The notes under the pieces are model-generated. The model was not told the origin of the DNA. It saw only the letters and a program-made list of their open reading frames with translations, and searched no databases. Below, piece by piece: positions 12,101-22,800 of a DNA stretch of 64,000 nucleotides. Origin of the DNA: Branchiostoma floridae (lineage: Eukaryota; Chordata; Leptocardii; Amphioxiformes; Branchiostomatidae); the NCBI RefSeq assembly GCF_000003815.2, contig NC_049995.1, positions 3,278,788 through 3,342,787 of the forward strand. The letters are read 5' to 3'. The position numbers and the translations under genes were made by a program. Position 1 is the stretch's first letter. Each line of letters opens with the position of its first letter.

Positions 12101-14460
12101 GACACTGCACATCCTGACATAGCCTTATCACTTATAACTTGGGTAAGGCCTGGAGTGGCCTTGGGGGTTACAGAAAGGCAATCAGTTATTATGAACAGTC
12201 ACTACAGATGAGGCGGAATATCTATGGTGAGGACACTGCACATCCTGACATAGCATCCTCACTTAACGACTTGGGTAATACCTGGAGCAACCTTGGTGAT
12301 CACAGAAAGGCGATCAGCTATTATGAACGGTCATTAGAGATGAGGCGGAGTATCTATGCTGAAGACACTGAACATCCTGACATAGCCGACTCACTTAACA
12401 ACTTAGGTAACGCCTGGAGTAACCTTGGTGATCACAGAAAGGCGATCAACCAGCATGAACAGTCACTACAGATGAGGTGGAGTATCTATGGTATGGACAC
12501 TGCACATCCTGACATAGCCAACTCACTTAACAACTTGGGTACCACCTGGAGCGACCTTGGTGATCACAGAAAGGCGATCAGCTATTATGAACAGTCACTA
12601 CAGATGAGGCGGAGTATCTATGGTGAGGGCGCAGCGCATCTTGACATTGCCTCCTGTCTTAGTAACTTGGGTACTGCCTGGAGTGGCCTTGGTGATCACA
12701 GAAAGGCGATCAGCTATCATGAACAGTCACTACAGATGATGTGGAGTATGTATGGCCAGGGTACTGCACATCCTGGCATAGCCTCCTCACTAAACAACTT
12801 GGGGCTCGCCTTGAGTGGCCTTGGTGATCACATAAAGGCGATCGTCTATTATGAAGAGTCACTACAGATGATGAACACTATCCATGGTGAAGACACAGCA
12901 CATACTAACATAGCCTCCCCACTTAACAACTTAGGTAAGGCCTGGAGTAAACTTGGTGATAACAGAAAGGCGATCAGCCATTTCGAACAGTCACTACAGA
13001 TGAGGCGACGTATCTATGGTGAGGACACTGCACATTCTGACATAGTCGCCTCACTTAGCAACTTGGGTGAAGCCATGTGTCACCTTGGTGACCACAGAAA
13101 GGCGATCAGCTATTATGAAGAGTCACTACATATAAGCCGGAGTATCTATGGTGAGGGCACTGCAAATCCTGACATAGTCAAGTCACTTAACAACTTGGGT
13201 GCTGTCTGGAGCGACCTTGGTGATCACAGAAAGGCGGCCATCTATCTTCAACAGTCACTACAGATGGAGCGGAATATCTATGGCGAGGACACTGCACATC
13301 CTGACATAGCCTTCTCACTTAACAACTTGGGTAACGCCTTGAGTGATCTTGGTGAACACAGAAAGGCGATCAGCTGTCATGAAGAGTCACTACAGATGAT
13401 GCGGAGTATCTATGGTGAGGACACTGCACATCCTGACTTAGCCGGGTCACTTAACAACTTGGGTATCGCCTGCAGCGACCTTGGTGATCAGAGAAAGGCA
13501 ATCAGCTACCATGAACAGTCACTACAGATGATGCGGAGTATCTATGGTGAGGGCACTGCACATTGTGACGTAGCCAAATCGCTTAACAACTTGGGTGCTG
13601 TCTGGAAAACCCTTGGTGATTACAGAAAGGCGATCGGCTATTTTGAAGAGTCACTACAGATGAGACAGCGTATCTATGGTGAGGGCACTGCACATTGTGA
13701 TGTAGCCGACTCACTTAATAACTTGGGTGCTGTCTGGAGCGATCTTGGTGATCACAGAAAGGTGATCAGCTATCTTGAAAAGTCACTACAGATGAAGCGG
13801 ACTATCTATGGTGAGGACACTGTACATCGATATCCTGACATAGCCAACTCACTTTGCAATTTGGGTAATGCCTGGAGCAACCTTGGTGATCACAGAAAGG
13901 CGATCAACTATCATGAACAGTCACTACAGATGAAGCGGAGTATCTATGGTGAGAATAATGCTCATTCCGACATAGCTGGCTCACTTAACAACTTGGGTGC
14001 CGAATGGAGCGACATTGGTGATCACAGAAAGGCGACCGGCTATTATGAACAGTCACTACAGATGTGGCGGAGTATCTATGGTGAGGGCACTGCACATCCT
14101 GACATAGCCGTCTCACTTAACAACTTGGGTACCGCCTGGAGTGACCTTGGTGATCACAGAAAGGCGACCGGCTATTATGAACAGTCACTACAGATGTGGC
14201 GGAGTATCTATGGTGAGGACACTGCACATCCTGACATAGCCTTCTCACTTAACAACTTGGGTGCCAACTGGAGTAGACTTGGTGATCACAGAAAGGCATT
14301 CAGCTATTATGAACAGGCACTACAGATGAGGCGAGCTATCTTAAGTGAGGACACTGCGCATCCTGAGATAGTCTCCTTACTTAACAACTTGGTTGTAGCT
14401 TGGAGGAAATTTTGTGATCAAAGAAAGGCGATCACGTTTCTGAACAGTCACTACAGTTAA
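9108..14460 (+). CDS. Locus A exon 4: GlnD/DUF294-like nucleotidyltransferase plus ~29 TPR repeats, frameshifted
   Basis: Acceptor ACTACAG just before 9108, aligned with the acceptor of the paralogue; 9096 is an alternative in the same phase. After a helical stretch and an acidic segment (DDDDPT), the sequence [20 protein letters not shown] at about 9569-9628 matches the nucleotidyltransferase-fold signature: GS, ten residues, then DLE, whose D and E would bind metal. GFAFDGAMP downstream may supply the third acidic residue. From about 10640 follow 44-residue TPR-like repeats (consensus around [20 protein letters not shown]), 28 complete and one partial, to a stop after FLNSHYS. One base is missing near 12133, so the continuous frame stops at 12211; the second frame runs on with perfect periodicity to 14460. 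If the break is real, the product loses 17 repeats. Length and repeats suggest a cytoplasmic scaffold with an enzymatic head. The nucleotidyltransferase assignment is firm by motif; substrate and role are unknown. Confidence 0.85.
12131..12140 (+). other. One-base deletion (frameshift) in TPR repeat 12 of locus A
   Basis: Other repeats read CTTAACAACTTGGG at this point; here the sequence is CTTATAACTTGGG, one base shorter, at the two-asparagine position of the repeat. Frame 2 ends 24 codons later and frame 1 takes over without any loss of the 132-bp register. It could be a recent inactivating change, a population variant or an assembly error. Confidence 0.85.
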
Positions 14461-14892
14461 GTGTCTATGGTGCCTTTTGCCAATTGTGAGAACACCCTGA
14501 CATTACGAGCCCATTTATCAAGTTGGGTTGCACATGGAGTAAAACCTTCGTGATCAAATTAAGGCAATCGTGTTTTCTTGCTCTTTCGAAAAAAGATGGT
14601 AAAAACCTAGGATGAGTAATTGATAGCAACGTTCTAAATTCATTCTGTATATGAATGATGGCTACCTCTTTTGTAGTCTCTTTCAGTTACAAATCATTTG
14701 TAAATATTGCTGAAATGTGGAATTTATATCCTTTTTTACGGTACTCAGGGTATTATATAGTGGACAGTGCATTTGTACTGATTTTCATTGTGACCGAGTA
14801 TATATATTTTTATCAACAATACCACAGATAATGAATAATACTTGGTTAGCGAATGTTCACTGTATATATATACATACATATATATATATATA

Positions 14893-14960
<68 letters not shown>

Positions 14961-15500
14961 GCAATTTTCTTGTAGGTGACACACTACTAGACCAGAAATG
15001 TGCAAACTCACAAAGGACAAATATACTGATGTATGTCATGATCATGTCATCTAAAAAGAACGATGTGAATGAAGAACTATATATTTGTCTACATAATGTT
15101 TTAAGAAGAGACAAAAGATTGCAGCTAAAGATGGAAAATAACATAATTTTTTCTCTTATCATGCATTTATGTTATGTCGGACATTGATATGCCATTAAGT
15201 CCTTTGCCATGATTGTAATTAAATTCATCTATCTAGATCAACAACGTTGTTCTTCCAGGGTGTTGATTATTACTGCCAATTGTGTACATTACTTTGAAAA
15301 CACGTGAATGCATTTCATATTAGCAAATACGTACATTGTAAAGTTCCCCAGTTAAGTCATTGTCATGAAATACCACCACTTTATGTACACTACTTTCCAC
15401 AACTGCAAATGATATCAAACAACCCGCTTTTGTATTAAAGACATTTTCATCTTGTCAGAGTTAAAAACATTTCGTATCTTGATGATAAGATCAAACAGAC
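14461..15500 (+). other. 3' flank of locus A, duplicated downstream of locus B
   Basis: The sequence after the stop codon (starting GTGTCTATGGTGCC) matches the region after the locus B stop at 23758, including GTGAGAACACCCTGACATT, CATTGTGACCGAGTAT and a GTAGGTGACACACTACTAG segment. The homology runs for about 1 kb. The duplication therefore covered the gene together with its 3' UTR and flank. No coding content is seen. Confidence 0.75.
14862..14955. repeat. (TA)n and (GA)n microsatellite
   Basis: Alternating TA dinucleotides pass directly into a GA run. The matching position after locus B has only a short TA tract, now next to a transposon insertion. Confidence 0.95.
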
Positions 15501-15925
15501 AGCACATTTTGTATGGTATAAATTTACCAGTACTATTTGTACTGGATAGTAGAGAAATGTGTTTGTTTTTCACATGAACCGGATTACGATGTTTGATGAC
15601 GTAAATTTGAACTTGAATACTGTTCCCGCCAAAATCTTTACGTTGCAATTGGCTGCAGTTGACATGACCTCCGCTGAGCGTCAAATAAAAGAGGGCTTTG
15701 AAAGGAAATGAGCAGGCGAACTAGAGTTAATTCTCACATTCTCACATTCTGTAGTCTGTATCTTGAACTCAACCATATTCGATTTTGGTACCTTAATTGT
15801 ACACCCTATTGTAAATTTTGAAGCGTCAAAGATTCTAAATTTGGGGTCCTTGACCATGTCAATTCCGGTCCTATAGGCGAAATCACTGTGTTCTGCTTCC
15901 TCTGCTAGCCTTCATGTAGCCTGGT

Positions 15926-15973
15926 ATCCTACCGTATTACAGAAGAGATCCGAGAGCTATAATACGGTTGGAT
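15926..15973. repeat. Hairpin repeat, 14-bp arms
   Basis: ATCCTACCGTATTA at 15926-15939 pairs with TAATACGGTTGGAT at 15960-15973 with one mismatch around a 20-base loop. CTAGCCTTCA occurs just outside on both sides (about 15905 and 15982), which may be a target duplication of a very small fold-back element. Confidence 0.55.
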
Positions 15974-16215
15974 AACAGTCTAGCCTTCAAGACCCTAGAC
16001 TAATCGAAAGAAGGTTGATAATGAGAAATGACATTGTTGTGGGTGTATTACATTATGTTCGTATTACTACAAGGAGACATTTTACCTAACATAAGATATA
16101 AACAGCTTTGGGAAAGTCCGACAAGTGCAGACCAGGAGGCAAGGACAGGGCGACGGCTACCGTCATGGCAATAGGCCTGGCCTCATTCACAGATGTGTGT
16201 ACCATAGGTCTAGCA

Positions 16216-16227
16216 GGGGGGGGGGGG
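16216..16227. repeat. Poly-G tract
   Basis: Twelve consecutive G bases; low-complexity tract. Confidence 0.9.
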
Positions 16228-16473
16228 AGACGTTTCAGCACATAATGACTAGGTGTAATTGTGGCACACTCTCTCAATTATAGAAAACGAATAAGACAGT
16301 TATTCCTTCTTTATCTGACAAGACACTTCCACCCATTAAACATGCTTGATTGAATAAGGGCATATCTAGTAGGGAAAGTGTATGATCATAAAGTCAGGGG
16401 GAAACCCCCAAAAGGGGAATTCCATGACTAGTTGGTAAGTCCACTAACGTCGACCGCGTGACTGTATTTTTTT

Positions 16474-16502
16474 GCATTTTGCGACTTGCAGTCGCAAAAT
16501 GC
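16474..16502. repeat. Perfect 13-bp hairpin
   Basis: GCATTTTGCGACT and AGTCGCAAAATGC pair perfectly around a 3-base loop. The flanks are unremarkable. Function unknown. Confidence 0.7.
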
Positions 16503-16613
16503 CTTCTGGCCAGTGTAGTCGCCGTTGTGATGTTGTGATGTTGAGATGAACGGACCTGTTCAATCCATGCCAAACATTTGTATACCTGTTAAAACAGGCA
16601 TTTCTTCAACATG

Positions 16614-16683
16614 TTCGCACTAGCGCAGTGGTAAAGTTTACGCATTCTAAACCAATGCACCCGGTTCGAATCCGGGGAGGTAG
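16614..16683 (+). other. tRNA-like sequence or SINE head
   Basis: A-box-like TAGCGCAGTGG at 16621-16631 and a perfect B box GGTTCGAATCC at 16663-16673. The T arm (CCCGG/CCGGG) and anticodon stem (GCATT/AATGC, loop CTAAACC) pair, but the acceptor strands do not and the variable loop is only one base. T-rich sequence follows. It is not a working tRNA gene; a decayed tRNA or a tRNA-derived SINE promoter is more likely. Confidence 0.6.
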
Positions 16684-16744
16684 ATTTTTTTCAACTTTTT
16701 TTTCTTTTTTACATCCATTAAAATACTAATTTTTACATCCATTT

Positions 16745-16783
16745 GGCCACACCAATTTATTTCTTTGGTTAACGGATTCGCCG
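16745..16783. mobile_element. Solitary end of GGCCACACC-type PIF/Harbinger-like MITE
   Basis: Matches the terminal inverted repeat of the elements at 35606-35959 and 37929-38377 (GGCCACACCAATTT, then TTGGTTAACGGATTCG). No partner end is found nearby, so this is a fragment. Confidence 0.6.
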
Positions 16784-17700
16784 CTTCGTTTTTTTGCCGA
16801 ATAGAAATAAAAATAAAAAAAAAAAAACTTAAAAATGCCCCGCAACAGAGCTCACTCAAAAACAGGCAATGTGTAGTGAAATTTGCTGCAGTTCACGCAA
16901 ATTTTAACAGGTGGCGTCTAGATCTGCTGCAGTTCAGGCACATATGTGAATCTCTCCATGCGCCAATATCAGGTTTAGTTATTCTGTTCTATTCATATGA
17001 CATTCTAATAACTAGAAAAAAACGTTCACACACGCAAACATTGGCAAAATGCCAGCTTTTTTAAAAGCACTTGTTACCAATACAGCTAAGATCTTGACAT
17101 TATTCATGTAGGGTACAGCCACTATTATAAAACGATAACTGCAGTCGCTATCGAGCTGACCTGTGGCGCCCGATGGGTCAGTTGGGACGCTGGGACAAAC
17201 ACCGAAAACACCGAATCAAAAAGTAAAAGAAAGCACAAGACAGCAAATGGAGGTAGGATACGGATATATTATTCTGTGCCATTGTACAATTCATACGGAA
17301 AACAGACACAAAGACACGTCCCAAATCAACATTTCCATTTTTTTATGAAGGCAATAAGGTTTTGCCTTTCTTTCCATTTGTTTGTTTGAGTTTGGATTTG
17401 CTGATGGTTATGTATTACTTGTACTATGTACATATCCTGTCACAGCCCATTATACAAGTCATGACTTGGTTTGCATATTAGATTATGAAATTTCAAAAAT
17501 CCAATTAATATTTATTGCACTTTTAGTCATGGGCCACGTGATTAACCACCGAGCAAAACTCATAGAATATACATTATTGCGAAAAGGGTTTTCATAAACA
17601 TTGTTGAGGATTGCTATAGATGTAGACTCTACATTTGTGAATTTTGTATCAGAATTCAGGTGTGCGTTTATTATCAATTTGTACCATACGTTTATCAAAG

Positions 17701-17819
17701 AAGCAACAGGAAACGAAAGGACCAGGGAAAAGGAAAGGTGGTGATGACAACAGACTCACCTCTCCTCCCACAAAACGTCAGGCAATCTGTGACGTCACCA
17801 ACCAGGGAATCAAGACTGG
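17701..17819 (+). CDS. Locus B exon 1 (visible): basic linker
   Basis: Begins after TTTATCAAAG and ends at CTGG|GTAAGT. Read in phase 0 it gives KQQETKGPGKRKGGDDNR and then a T/P-rich stretch ending NQGIKTG, leaving two bases, which matches exon B2. The start resembles exon A2 (KRQEVGQ). The acceptor is atypical (AAG), so the 5' boundary is less certain than the donor. There is no in-frame ATG in or just before it, so an upstream exon is required. Confidence 0.6.
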
Positions 17820-18073
17820 GTAAGTAATATGTAGACTTGATACATCACGACGACAAAACAGATGTAAGTTAATAGCTAAATAGAGTTCTGTGATCGCGAA
17901 TATCTGCATTTTCTGTCTTATTATGCATATACAGCATTCGTTAAGAAAGGCTTCGCGCCCTTACTACTCAATATTTTATCATCGAAAGTTTACCACGTTG
18001 GGAAATCGCAGTAAGATTAACTGCTTCACAGAAAAAGCATCATCGTTTTATGCTTTGCATCAGAACATATAAT

Positions 18074-18533
18074 TAGGGCTGGGTATCGGTACAGTGTACC
18101 GGTACAAAACCGGTTTTTCTTATTGGACCGGTCCAGAAAAACCGGACCTGAAAAAATTAGGCGGACCGGATATTGGACCGATTAGAAAATTAACAGATTA
18201 TTTTATCAGGCATTCACACGTTTTGGCGCTTGCAGGTGGAAGAAAATAACAAGAGTGAAGTAGTGTAGAGTTTATCTATAGTAGTAATTTCTACCAAGGA
18301 TTACAGTCAATCGTACAGTTGTAGTTAGCGTTGTAGGATTCTGAAACGCCAGTGTAAGTCTAATACCCCACCAAACAGATTTCTTTGTATTCTAGTGAAA
18401 TGGACCATTGGTATGAGTCATACTGAATCAGGTCCAGGTTAAATAAATAAAGGTTCAGGTCCGGACCTGGACCTGATCCTTTGGACCTGAACCGGACCTG
18501 GACTTGAATTTTCTGTACCGGTACCCACCCCTA
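18074..18533. mobile_element. hAT-like MITE, copy 1, with perfect 8-bp TSD
   Basis: Ends TAGGGCTGGGTATCGGTACAG and CTGTACCGGTACCCACCCCTA are imperfect inverted repeats, and CATATAAT flanks both sides (18066-18073 and 18534-18541). The interior is rich in ACCGGT/GGACCTG inverted motifs. The 8-bp duplication points to the hAT superfamily. It has no coding capacity. It lies in the intron of locus B, 140 bp before exon B2. Confidence 0.9.
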
Positions 18534-18673
18534 CATATAATCCATTTGATATGGATCCAGTCTACAGAACCACATATATCATCAAGACGTAATGCATATA
18601 AAGTACATAAACGATTAAGTATCACATATTCTTATCAACACTTCGGGGGTAACAGTGACTTGTTTCCTTACAG

Positions 18674-18751
18674 AACGACGGTTGGAGAATGCAGCTCTAG
18701 TACTAGACCAGTAAGCAGCACTGACAAAACAGAGGAAAACACTGATGACAG
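18674..18751 (+). CDS. Locus B exon 2: linker
   Basis: Flanked by TTTCCTTACAG and GACAG|GTATGT, both good signals. After completing the shared codon it reads TTVGECSSSTRPVSSTDKTE and ends in an acidic stretch two bases into a codon. The ending resembles exon A2 (ending DTD plus two bases). Together B1 and B2 correspond to the single exon A2. Hydrophilic linker with no domain. Confidence 0.7.
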
Positions 18752-19294
18752 GTATGTCCATTACTTACATTCGTTTTGAATTAAAGGAAGGTATTAAAGG
18801 AAACTATAAATGTACATACGGCTGGCTTACAATGTATATATAAACTTGCTGTGATCACGATACTGCTGTTTACTTTTAATCCAATATCTTCATAAATGAA
18901 AATACGTATACATTCTGGAAGGAGATAACCCCTACAGTGTACAAATAGGCAAACAATGTTTAGAATTCATAGCATGCGTCATTTTATAGTTGTCTCCAAG
19001 TTAATTGACTCATATAGTCTTGTTTGTTTGTATGTATGTATAGATGTACTTGGTCTTACGACAGTCGCTGTATTTCTGTTGTTTCAATAAATTTTGCTGT
19101 TGAATAACGCCATAAAATAGTAAAAGAATTTTCACTAAATGCACTTTGGTTGTAATCAATTTATCTAGCACTATTTCGATGTTTCCTGAAATAGGGCTCA
19201 CTGCTCAGTGAGATGTATCAACATGTCAGTCGTATCATGTTGACAAGAGTATGGAATACTTTAACGTTAAGATTATGCAACATACATTTTACAG

Positions 19295-19401
19295 TATATA
19301 TAAAGAACACCTACAGGAGGGCTGCAGGGCCCTGCAGACAGGAGACCTGGACACGGCAGAACACAGCTTTGCAGCTGCGCTCAAGAGTGTACATAATAAA
19401 G
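19295..19401 (+). CDS. Locus B exon 3: helical hairpin
   Basis: Flanked by CATTTTACAG and AAAG|GTAAGT. It is 107 nt, the same as exon A3, and encodes a matching helix pair: [16 protein letters not shown] then [13 protein letters not shown]. Phases in and out are one base each, as in locus A. Confidence 0.85.
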
Positions 19402-19841
19402 GTAAGTTTTTATAATGTATTTATCCAACACATTGCCAAAGTATTGTAAGACACTATATTCTTTAATACTAACAATACTGAAAGTGATATCTTATATAGA
19501 TATATTTGACGTGTGTATAGGTATATGTTTCGAGCTCTATGTTTTTTGTGTGCAAAACTTGGGGTCGCTCTGAATGAAGAAATGTCATTCTCAACAATAG
19601 ATGCGGCTTAAACAACATGTATATGAGTAATGGTGTCACTGTAACAAAGTTACAGGATATTTAGCAATCCTTAATTGTCATTGATGTTAGAATGATGCAC
19701 ACAAGGACACGAAAAAATATAATTGAGATGAGATTTGGCGTATTCGGATGCTCTGCATACATTAACTGCTAGAATTATGTATTGCAAAAAAGATTTAGTA
19801 TCAAAAAGTATCAATTTTCTAAAATGCTACTTTTGTGACAG

Positions 19842-22800
19842 GCCAGCACACAAAAGAGGCAGAGCCGCTGTACCAGTTGGGTGACGTCTATCTGAAGAGA
19901 GGAATCCAGTCAAAAGAGGGGGGTGATTTCACCAAGGCTGCTGCACTCTGTAACGCAGCACTGGTAAGAGCAAAAATTGAGGATAGAGAGGGCATTAAAC
20001 AAATGATCCTAAGAATCAACCAGTTATTCATTAAGCATGTAATGAAGACAGCAAAAGTCATGGACATGGGTGACACAGAGAAACACAAATCAATATTGAA
20101 GAAAGATAGAGAGTATGTAGAAGAAGAAATGAAACGAATAGAACAAGAGATAGATCCTTATTCCCTTGATGACGACGACCCAGAGATAACAGAAGTGGAG
20201 AAGAAGAGAGCGGAAGCAATCAAAGTTTTGTTACAGACAATTGTCCAACAGCGGAAAACGTTCTTGGCAGGCCTTGTAGATGAATGTATTGAGGTTATGG
20301 GTCCACCTCCCTGTAAGTACGCCATGATAGGTTTGGGTTCACAGGCCACAGGGTTGGTAACCCCATACTCTGATCTGGAGTTCGCCATTTTGGTAGAGGA
20401 TGAAACAGAGCATAATGTTAAGTATTTCCGCTACCTCACTCATTACCTGCATCTCAAAGTGATCAATCTGGGAGAGACCATTCTCCCAGCCATGGCGATT
20501 AAGTGTCTGAATGATTTCTACTCAGACGACCCGCTAGAAAACTGGTTCTATGACTCTGTAACACCGCGAGGGTTTGCGTTCGATGGAGCCATGCCGCATG
20601 CATGCAAAACTCCACTGGGCAGAGGAACAAGTGAACTTATTCACACAACAAGCAATATGATCAATGTTCTGAAAGACGACCTGACGTTGTATTTAAAGAA
20701 AGGCTACCACCTTGCTACTGTACTTGGAAATGTGGCATTGATCAAAGGAGACAAGCGCTTGGTAGATGAGTACAGGTCGTTATGGAGCCGTCAGCATGAA
20801 GAAAATGATGGAATATTTTCATCTCAAGAGGCAATTACTATGCTGAGTGAAAATGCACAAATGTTTCAAGAGCAATATCTAACTGGCAATCTGTTGAATG
20901 TAAAGAAAGAGATATATCGATTTTCAAGCCTTGCTGTGTCTTGTTGGGCGCTACTTCATAACATACAACCTACCACAATCTGGGAGACTATTCAGGAGCT
21001 GCAAAACGGTGGGTTTGTGAATGGTGACAACGCACATCACCTGGTGGTGATGGTCAGTATCTCAGCAGAACTGAGGCTGCGGACATACATGAACAATGGT
21101 GGGCAGGTGGAAAACTTGTCAGCTTTACCGCCAATGTCGACAAATACAGACATTGGGGCGAAATTGAAGAAAGTGTTTTACTTCTCAAATAGAAATCAGC
21201 TAATGAGATATTATTACACTGCCATGCCATTAAAGCACTTCATTTCAAAGCTGAACGACAGTGGGCCACAGAAAGAGCAGTCCATGTTGTTTGACAACTC
21301 TTCAGAACTAAAGGTAGAGATATACGAAAGTTTGTGTGATTACGAAAATTCTAGGAACTGGGCAGAGCAAGCACTTAATAAAAATCTTTCAAAACATGGT
21401 GAGCACACTGCACATGTTGAAATTGGCAATTCACTTGCTAACCTGGGTCAGGCTTGGACAAGCCTTGGTAATAATGGAAACGCTGTTATTTATCTTGAAC
21501 AATCTCTACAGATGTTGCGCCGTATCTATGGTGAGGACAATGCACATCTTGACATAGCCGACACACTTACTAAGTTGGGTACCGCATGGAGGTACCTTGG
21601 TGATCACAGAAAGGCAATCGAATATTATGAACAATCACTACAGATGAGGCGAAGTACCTATGGTAAGGGCACTGCATATCCTGACAGAGCCGACACACTT
21701 AACAACATGGGTATCACCTGGAGCGACCTTGGTGATTACAGAAAGGCGATTAGCTATTATGAACAGGCACTACAGATGAATCGGAGTATCTATGGTGAGG
21801 GCGATGTACATCATGGCATAGCCAACATATTTAACAACTTGGGCCTCGCCTGGAGTGACCTTGGTGATCACAGAAAGGCAATCGTCTATTATAAACAGTC
21901 ACTAAAGATAATGCGGAGTATCTATGGTGAAAATACGGCACATCCTGACATAGCAGGATCACTTAACAACTTGGGTAACGTCTTTGGGAGCCTTGGTGAT
22001 CACAAAAAGGCAATCGACTTTTATGAACAGTCACTACAAATGAATCGTCATATATATGGTGATGGCACTGAGCATCCCGACATAGCTATGTCACACAACA
22101 ACTTGGGTAACGCATGGAGCGAATTTGGTGATCAAAAAAAGGCAATCCATTATTATGAACAGTCACTACAGATAACGCGAGGTATCTATGGTGAGGACAC
22201 TGCACATCCTGACATAGCCAACTCACTTAACAACTTGGGTAACGCATGGAGTGGCCTTGGCGATCTCAGAAAGGCGATCAGCTATTATGAACAATCACTA
22301 GAGATGTATCGGAGTATCTATGGTGAGGGCACTGCACATCCTGACGTAGCAATGTCACTTAACAACCTTGGTGCCACTTGGAGCAACCTTGGTAATTACA
22401 GAAAGGCAATTGGCTATTATGAACAGTCACTACAGATAAAGCAAAGTATCTTTGGTAAGGACACCGAACATCCTGACATATCCGCGTCACTTAACAACTT
22501 GGGTAACGCCTGGAGTGACCTTGGTGATCACGGAAAGGCGATCAGCTATTATGAACAATCACTAGAGATGAATCAGAGTATCTATGCTGAGGACACTGCA
22601 CATCCTGACGTAGCTGTGAACCTGGACAACTTGGGTGCCGAATGGAGCCATTTTGGTGATCATAGAAAGGCGATCGACTATTATGAACAATCGTTACAGA
22701 TGAGGCGGAGTGTCTATGGTGAGGATACTGCACATCCTGACATAGCCGGTTCACTTAACAACTTGGGTAACGCATGGAGTGACCTTGGTGATCACAGAAA

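Noticed and set aside
14745-15162. Minus-strand frames rich in S, L, Y and I
   Set aside because: They translate the GA/TA microsatellite.
16614-16683. Functional tRNA gene
   Set aside because: Acceptor strands do not pair and the variable loop is too short.
22542-22754. Minus-strand frame within locus B
   Set aside because: Shadow of the 132-bp TPR repeats on the opposite strand.
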